Source of the DNA: Alcanivorax sp.
GTDB lineage: Bacteria > Pseudomonadota > Gammaproteobacteria > Pseudomonadales > Alcanivoracaceae
Direction: 5' to 3'
DNA: 64,000 nt
Assembly: GCA_022565695.1 (NCBI GenBank)
Contig: JAIUME010000004.1
Location: 213,132-277,131, forward strand
The notes under the pieces were generated by a model, which was given only the letters and a program-made list of their open reading frames with translations, made no database searches and was not told the origin of the DNA. Shown here piece after piece: positions 54,482-64,000 of the stretch. A program made the position numbers and the translations under genes. Every line of letters starts with the position of its first letter. The stretch's first letter is position 1.

Positions 54482-55252
54482 TTACTCACCGCCGCCATGC
54501 TCCAGCCACAGTAGCGTGCCGCCGATCACGGCAATCGGCATGATGACCAGATTGATCAGCGGCAGCATGGTCAGGCCGAGCACCAGTGAGCCGAAGCTGG
54601 TTACCAGGGCACGTTTGCGCCGCAAGCGCGCCAGCGTCTCGCTGAACGGCACGAGCCGGTTGTCGGCGCCATAATCAATGTACTGTACCCCCAGCATCCA
54701 GCCCGACCAGAGGAACCAGATCACCGGGGCGATCAGGTTCAGGCCCGGTATCAGCGACAGTATGCCCACCAGAATCAGCAGGAGCAGGGCGCGCCAGAGC
54801 CAGTACCAGGTCTTGCGCAGCTCGCGTTTGACGGTGCGCCAGGTCATGGCCGCCAGCCCCTCATCCGGCGGCGCTGTCAGCCCCAGGCGGGCGTGCTCCC
54901 GCTGATCCGTAGCGCTGGCCAGAAAGCCCATGAATGGCGCGGCGACCAGTTGCACCACATAGGTGAAGGTGCTGGCCATCAGCGCCAGCAGCAGGAGCCA
55001 GACCAGCAGTTGCAGCAGGCCGGCGAGCAGGCTGATCACCGGATTCAGGAATGCCAGCCAGCCTTCCAGCGCCCAACCGGAAAGCAGCGCGCTGACCCAG
55101 CCGGTGAGCGCACTGCCCAGCCACCAATAGGCGGTGCCGAACAGCAGTGCGTTGGCGAGCACGGGCAGGATCACCCAGGGCCGCAGGCCCGGGCTGAGGG
55201 CCAGGCGTGCTGACCGGCGCAGGATGTCCAGCGCCTCCCCGGGCGCACTCAT
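54482..55252 (-). CDS. cysZ: Sulfate transporter CysZ
   Basis: A 256-residue EI24/CysZ-family inner-membrane protein with about four to six hydrophobic segments (WVILPVLANALLFGTAYWWLG; LLAGLLQLLVWLLLLALMASTFTY; ALLLLILVGILSLIPGLNLIAPVIWFLW; LVLGLTMLPLINLVIMPIAVIGGTLLW). The APFMGFLA and LNLIAPVIWF segments are typical. CysZ mediates sulfate uptake for cysteine synthesis. Position next to zipA-ligA agrees with E. coli (cysZ-zipA-ligA), although here it is divergent from smc. Confidence 0.92.
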   Translation of the reverse strand: MSAPGEALDILRRSARLALSPGLRPWVILPVLANALLFGTAYWWLGSALTGWVSALLSGWALEGWLAFLNPVISLLAGLLQLLVWLLLLALMASTFTYVVQLVAAPFMGFLASATDQREHARLGLTAPPDEGLAAMTWRTVKRELRKTWYWLWRALLLLILVGILSLIPGLNLIAPVIWFLWSGWMLGVQYIDYGADNRLVPFSETLARLRRKRALVTSFGSLVLGLTMLPLINLVIMPIAVIGGTLLWLEHGGGE

Positions 55253-55722
55253 CCGCGGTGCTCCTGGCGGCCTTCGGCGGGGGCGTGTCGGGGGACGTGT
55301 CGGGGGACGGGCGACCCGGCTCCGGGGGCGTTTCGCAAACCGGCATGGGAATGGGCTGGGGGCCAGGCGGGGCGCGGCCTGCAGGCGGCGAGTGGAGCGG
55401 GCAAGGGCAATCCTCGAGCAGCAGGTGGCAGTGGGTCCGTCAGGTGGTGCGCAGACCGCCGTGATAGCAGTGCGACATTAGTGTGCGGGCGCAATTTTAT
55501 ATACACTAGCCGTTTTTCGGGGCGCCATGAACAGGTGGTCGCGTCGGCGGGGTTTCATGCCTGCGATGGTCCCTGCGACTGGTCCTGCGATGGGCCCTGG
55601 CCTGCCCCGGAAAACAGGCGTGACGGATGCCCGCCTGGCAGAGCGATCTCATTGTTTTTTATACTGCTTTTTATACCCCAAGCGCCGCCGGACAGCGGTG
55701 CCAAGACAGGTCCATCACAGCT
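55253..55722. other. 470-base divergent gap between cysZ and smc
   Basis: No convincing gene. Contains a duplicated GTGTCGGGGGAC (55285-55308), TAGTGT/ACACTA arms around an AT-rich core (55479-55508) that may hold promoters for cysZ, and two TTTTTATAC copies before smc (55655-55676). Confidence 0.5.
55285..55308. repeat. 12-base tandem duplication upstream of cysZ
   Basis: GTGTCGGGGGAC occurs twice in tandem in the cysZ-smc gap. Confidence 0.8.
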
Positions 55723-58700
55723 ATGCGACTGAAAAGTATCAAGCTCGCGGGTTTCAAATCCTTTGTTGACCCGACAACGGCACTGTTTCCAGAGAATCTG
55801 ACCGCAGTGGTCGGCCCCAACGGTTGCGGTAAATCCAACATCATCGACGCGGTGCGTTGGGTGATGGGTGAATCGTCTGCCAAGCATCTGCGCGGCGAGT
55901 CGATGACCGACGTCATCTTCAATGGCTCCAACGCGCGCAAGCCGGTGGCCCAGGCGTCCATCGAGCTGGTCTTCGACAACAACGAAGGCAAGATCGGCGG
56001 TGAATACGCGCGCTTCTCGGAAATCGCCGTGCGCCGCATGGTCAGCCGGGATGGTCAGTCCGCCTATTTCCTCAATGGCAGCAAGTGCCGCCGCAAGGAC
56101 ATTACCGACATCTTCCTGGGCACGGGTCTGGGCCCGCGCAGCTACGCCATCATCGAACAGGGCATGATCTCGCGCCTGATCGAAGCGAAGCCGGAAGAAC
56201 TGCGGGTGTACATCGAAGAGGCCGCCGGCATTTCCCGCTACAAGGAACGGCGCCGGGAAACCGAGAACCGCATGCGCCGCACGCGGGAGAACCTGGAACG
56301 TCTGACCGATATCCGCGATGAGCTGGGGCGTCAGCTGGAGCGCCTCTCGCGTCAAGCCGCCGCAGCGGAAAAATACAAGCAATACAAGGAAGAAGAGCGC
56401 CAGCTGGGCGCCCAGGTGCGGGCCCTCCGCTGGCGCGCGCTCAATGCGCAGGTCGAACAGATCGAACATGTCATCCGTGAACTGGAAGTGGCGGTGGAAG
56501 CCCGTGTTGCCGAGCAGCGCCATGTGGATGCGGAGCTGGAGCGGCTGCGCGACAGCCACACGGATGTGCAGGACCGGTTCAACAAGGTTCAGCAGGAGTA
56601 TTACGGGCTGGGCGCCGAAGTCGCGCGGCTTGAGCAGAGCATCCAGCACCAGCGCGAGCGCAAGCAACAGCTCAATGAAGAATTGATGCAGGTCGAGCAG
56701 AACTGGCGCGAAGCCAGCAGCCACCTGAGCACTGACGCCGAGCGTATTGCCGAACTGGACGAGAAGCTGGCGGAAGTGGAACCGCAGCTGGAAATGCTGC
56801 GAGAACAGGAGGCAGAAGCGGCTGAAGCACTGGCCATGGCAGAAGAAGCCATGCAGAGCTGGCAGCAGGAGTGGGAAACCTTCAACCACAGCTCGTCGGA
56901 ATCCCGCCGCCGGGCCGAGGTGGAACAATCCCGCATTCAGCACCTGGAGACCTCCATCGAGCGTCTGTCCGATCGCACCGAGCGTTTGAGCAAGGAGCAG
57001 GGCAGCCTGGATGCCGGTCCGCTGGCGGAAGAAATGCGCCAGTTCGAGACTCAGCAGGCAGAACTGCGCGAACAGGTCGAAGAAGCCGAGATGCGCGCCG
57101 AGACGGTGCAGGAGCAGATCAGCACCATTCGCCGGGAAAACGGTGATCGTGGTCGGCAGCTGGACACTGATCGCGAGCAGTTGCAGAAGATGACCAGCCG
57201 CCAGGCAACGCTGAACGCGTTGCAGCAGGCAGCCATGGGCGACGACGGCAGTATCGGCGAATGGCTGTCGCGCCACGATCTGGATCAGAGCCCGCGCCTG
57301 GCAGACCAGCTCAGCGTTGAGCCGGGCTGGGAAAAAGCGGTTGAGGTTGTGCTGGGTGACGCACTGCAAGGTCTATGCGTTAACGGTCTGGAACAGGTGG
57401 AAAGCTGGCTGGGCGATCTGACCCAGGGGCGTATCTGCCTGCTGACACCGACCTCTGCGGCCAGCAGCGGTGCCCAGGGGCAGACGCTGGCAGCACTGGT
57501 CAGCGGCCCGGCGCCGGCGCAGCTGGGGCAGGTCTATGCCGTAGACACGCTCAGTGATGCGTTGGCATTACGCAGCCGCCTCGCTGCCGGCGAATCTGCG
57601 GTGACCCGTGATGGTATCCAGGTCGGCCCGGACTGGTTGCGTGTCGCCCGCGAGCAGGACCAGGAGGCCGGTGTACTGGCCCGTCGTCGCGAACTGGACG
57701 AGCTGGACGAGAAAATTCCCGAACTGGAAGCCCGCGTGGCAGCAACCCGCGAGGCACTGGATGCGGGTCGCGAACAGATTCAGGCGCTGGAGCAGGAACG
57801 CGAGGAAAGCCAGCGTCAGGCCAGCCGCATCAACCGGGAGCTGGGCGAACTCAATGCCCAGATCAGCGCCCGCCAGGTGCGCCTGGAGCAGATCACCATG
57901 CGCCGCGAGCGCCTGAGCCGGGAACTGGAAGAAAGCCGCGAGCAGCGTGAGCAGGAACAGGAACAGATCAAGGAAGCACGCGCCATCCTGGCAGAAGCAC
58001 TGGATGCCATGGAGCAGGACAGCGGCCAGCGTGAGCAGCTGTTGTCACGCCGTGACAGCACCCGCGGCCAGTTGGATGAATGCCGCCAGAAGGCACGGCA
58101 GCAGCGGGATCTTGCGCACCAGCTGGCCATGGAAGTGCAGGGCGCGCGCACCCAGGCGGATTCGCTCCGCCAGGGCCTGGCGCGGCTGGATACCCAGGTC
58201 GCCATGCTGACCGAGCGCAAGGCGCAACTGGAGAAACAGCTCGACGAGGGCGACGATCCGGGTATCGAACTCAAGGGGCAGCTGGAAGAAAAACTGGAAA
58301 TGCGACTGGAATCCGAGCATCGCCTGCAGGAAGTGCGTCGCGAGCTGGAAACCATCGATCACGAAGTCCGCAATCTGGACGGTCAGCGGCAGCAGTTCGA
58401 AAGCCAGGCCCAGGAAGTGCGCACTGCGCTGGACGGCAAGCGGATGCAGTGGCAGGAAATCAAGGTGCGCCGGACCACCGTGCAGGAACAGTTGCAGGAA
58501 TTGCAGTTCGACCTCGATACCGTGCTGGCGAACCTCCCGGAGGATGCCGGCGAAGAGCAGTGGAACAGCGAGCTGGAAGCCATTGCCGCGCGTATCGGCC
58601 GCCTGGGTCAGATCAACCTGGCAGCGATTGACGAGTACAAGAGCCAGGCGGAGCGCAAGGAATATCTGGATCGGCAGAACGAGGATCTGGAAGACGCCCT

Positions 58701-59217
58701 GCGCACCCTGGAGAACGCGATCCGCAAGATTGATCGCGAGACCCGCACCCGCTTCAAGGAATACTTCGACCGCATCAACAAGGGCCTGCAGGAGCTGTTC
58801 CCGAAAGTCTTCGGTGGCGGGCATGCCTATCTCGAGCTGACCGGCGAAGATCTGCTGGATACCGGTGTGGCCATCATGGCGCGCCCGCCAGGCAAGCGTA
58901 ACAGCACCATTCACCTGCTTTCCGGTGGTGAAAAGGCGTTGACCGCCCTGTCGCTGGTTTTCTCAATTTTTCAATTGAACCCGGCGCCGTTCTGTATGCT
59001 TGACGAAGTTGACGCACCGCTGGATGACGCCAACGTGGGCCGCTTCTGCAAGCTGGTGAACGAAATGTCCGAAGTGGTGCAGTTCATCTATATCACGCAT
59101 AACAAGATCACCATGGAAATGGCACACGCACTGATGGGCGTCACCATGCACGAGCCGGGCGTGTCGCGGCTGGTGTCTGTGGATGTGGATCAGGCCGCTG
59201 AAATGGCCGCCATGTGA
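55723..59217 (+). CDS. smc: Chromosome segregation protein SMC
   Basis: A 1,164-residue SMC ATPase of the Smc-ScpAB condensin. It begins MRLKSIKLAGFKSFVDPT; Walker A is GPNGCGKSNIIDAV at residues 31-44. Long coiled coils flank a hinge (about residues 515-640, with GSIGEWLSRHDLDQ and NGLEQVESWLGDL). The C-terminal head has signature LLSGGEKALTALSLVFS and Walker B FCMLDEVDAPLDD. The ATG at 55723 is fixed by the conserved N-terminus, not the longer frame from 55627. It leads smc-zipA-ligA, as in Pseudomonas. Confidence 0.97.
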   Translation: MRLKSIKLAGFKSFVDPTTALFPENLTAVVGPNGCGKSNIIDAVRWVMGESSAKHLRGESMTDVIFNGSNARKPVAQASIELVFDNNEGKIGGEYARFSEIAVRRMVSRDGQSAYFLNGSKCRRKDITDIFLGTGLGPRSYAIIEQGMISRLIEAKPEELRVYIEEAAGISRYKERRRETENRMRRTRENLERLTDIRDELGRQLERLSRQAAAAEKYKQYKEEERQLGAQVRALRWRALNAQVEQIEHVIRELEVAVEARVAEQRHVDAELERLRDSHTDVQDRFNKVQQEYYGLGAEVARLEQSIQHQRERKQQLNEELMQVEQNWREASSHLSTDAERIAELDEKLAEVEPQLEMLREQEAEAAEALAMAEEAMQSWQQEWETFNHSSSESRRRAEVEQSRIQHLETSIERLSDRTERLSKEQGSLDAGPLAEEMRQFETQQAELREQVEEAEMRAETVQEQISTIRRENGDRGRQLDTDREQLQKMTSRQATLNALQQAAMGDDGSIGEWLSRHDLDQSPRLADQLSVEPGWEKAVEVVLGDALQGLCVNGLEQVESWLGDLTQGRICLLTPTSAASSGAQGQTLAALVSGPAPAQLGQVYAVDTLSDALALRSRLAAGESAVTRDGIQVGPDWLRVAREQDQEAGVLARRRELDELDEKIPELEARVAATREALDAGREQIQALEQEREESQRQASRINRELGELNAQISARQVRLEQITMRRERLSRELEESREQREQEQEQIKEARAILAEALDAMEQDSGQREQLLSRRDSTRGQLDECRQKARQQRDLAHQLAMEVQGARTQADSLRQGLARLDTQVAMLTERKAQLEKQLDEGDDPGIELKGQLEEKLEMRLESEHRLQEVRRELETIDHEVRNLDGQRQQFESQAQEVRTALDGKRMQWQEIKVRRTTVQEQLQELQFDLDTVLANLPEDAGEEQWNSELEAIAARIGRLGQINLAAIDEYKSQAERKEYLDRQNEDLEDALRTLENAIRKIDRETRTRFKEYFDRINKGLQELFPKVFGGGHAYLELTGEDLLDTGVAIMARPPGKRNSTIHLLSGGEKALTALSLVFSIFQLNPAPFCMLDEVDAPLDDANVGRFCKLVNEMSEVVQFIYITHNKITMEMAHALMGVTMHEPGVSRLVSVDVDQAAEMAAM

Positions 59218-59272
59218 CGGATGGCGATTGTGGTAGTGATTGGGGTAATCAAGACATGGAAGAGGCAATGAT

Positions 59273-63406
<4,134 letters not shown>

Positions 63407-63417
63407 GCGGAGTCTGA

Positions 63418-63855
63418 ATGAGACGCATGGAATCCGAATCAATTGTCTATGGCTGCATCAAGCATCTGCCGTTCGGTGATGCCCTGCAGCGCCGCACCAG
63501 CTGTGTGCATAACCGGCGGGTCATCCGTCAGTTGCCGCAAGCGGACGAGTGGCCCTTCCTGTGTCGGGAAATGTTTGCCGTGCCGGGCGATGATCTGATG
63601 GGTGGCACCTTCCAGACCCAGGTCATCCACTTCGGCATGTCCTACCAGGCCGTGGAATATGAGTGGGAACACTGGATCCACAAGTTCGAGATGCTGCTCA
63701 AACAGATGTACTGGGTCAGCGCCGTCGTACATCTGGAAACCGAACTGGCCGGGCACCACACCTTCGTCTGGGATTGTGCCGATGTCTGTCACGAGCCCGG
63801 CGAAGAACCCCTGCGCGTCCGCTGCGAATGGGCCCGAGAAGGCGCCATCGCCTAA
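63418..63855 (+). CDS. Conserved hypothetical protein
   Basis: A 145-residue soluble protein, rich in aromatic and His residues, with no signal peptide and no recognised motif. Strands around VIHFGMSYQAVEYEWEHWIHKFEMLL and VSAVVHLETELAGHHTFVWDC suggest a compact alpha/beta fold. It lies 11 bases after the transglycosylase gene and may be co-transcribed. An in-frame ATG at 63427 is an alternative start. Its stop codon lies inside a repeated 15-base sequence. Function unknown. Confidence 0.65.
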   Translation: MRRMESESIVYGCIKHLPFGDALQRRTSCVHNRRVIRQLPQADEWPFLCREMFAVPGDDLMGGTFQTQVIHFGMSYQAVEYEWEHWIHKFEMLLKQMYWVSAVVHLETELAGHHTFVWDCADVCHEPGEEPLRVRCEWAREGAIA

Positions 63856-63905
63856 GGCTGGGGGTCAGGTCTCACATTTCTCATCAGTCATAAGGCTGGG
63901 GGTCA
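63853..63905. repeat. 15-base direct repeat near the window end
   Basis: TAAGGCTGGGGGTCA occurs at 63853-63867 and again at 63891-63905. The phrase GGGTCAGGTCTCACATTTCT after the first copy resembles sequences that flank REP-associated transposases in Pseudomonas-type genomes (from memory). No transposase is in view. The last bases include a long G run. Confidence 0.6.
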
Positions 63906-64000
63906 CGTGGCACCATTTTGAACAGGGGGGAGAAAATTTAGGCCGGGGCCCCGCATTTGCGGTTGTGTTTTTTGACCGCACCCGGGGGGGGGCGCGTGGC

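Noticed and set aside
55555..57369. A 604-residue minus-strand frame opposite smc
   Set aside because: Leu/Phe-rich composition is the mirror of SMC coiled-coil codons; no start signal or family match.

Overview
The window is GC-rich, densely coded chromosomal DNA from a gammaproteobacterium. Gene content and order (tol-pal-cpoB-queE-queC-tRNA-Lys, smc-zipA-ligA beside a GntR regulator and cysZ, dapA-bamC-purC, tamA-tamB, RegB/RegA-type sensor and regulator) fit the Pseudomonadales, most likely an Alcanivorax-like marine bacterium. That placement is inference from synteny and protein style. No phage, complete insertion sequence, CRISPR array or rRNA operon is visible. The first gene is cut by the window start, and the last 150 bases are an odd repeat-bearing stretch.

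Layout. 1-8443: 5'-part of plsB, divergent from a zinc-free MDR oxidoreductase and a small outer-membrane barrel; an orphan ParA; a DUF4062 protein; proS; a PaaI-type thioesterase. 8503-15939 (minus): tamB-tamA (outer-membrane assembly) and the regB/regA redox two-component pair. 16019-22264 (minus): methyltransferase, periplasmic helical-repeat protein, PA4642-type protein, AarF/UbiB kinase, acyl-CoA dehydrogenase, DUF2244 membrane protein and an HU-like protein with a Lys/Ala tail. 22544-34222 (plus): aspS, yebC, ruvCAB, ybgC-tolQRAB-pal-cpoB, queE-queC and tRNA-Lys(UUU).

34316-41190 is the most distinctive block. It is a tight plus-strand operon of a DUF523/DUF1722 protein, a MerR regulator, a DNA photolyase, an FAD oxidoreductase, a DUF1365 protein and a CFA-type methyltransferase. 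It is preceded by an exact TGTACA-N12-TGTACA direct repeat, the kind of site reported for LitR/PplR MerR regulators that control light-induced genes. The set reads as a light or photooxidative-stress response joining DNA repair to membrane-lipid modification.

41361-54461: nadA, rhlE-type helicase, bepA-like protease, TusA-like protein, AI-2E-type permease, bcp, gcvR, dapA-bamC-MBL hydrolase-purC, a SerA-like dehydrogenase, a small barrel protein and a GntR regulator. 54482-63855: cysZ, divergent from smc-zipA-ligA, then a lytic-transglycosylase lipoprotein and an unknown protein.

Regulatory sites read directly from the sequence include two palindromes sharing TGACC-N4-GGTCA (before the MDR gene and before the acyl-CoA dehydrogenase), a FadR-subfamily operator match just before the GntR gene, and a near-perfect palindrome made of two opposed DnaA-box-like sequences in the gap before the GntR gene.
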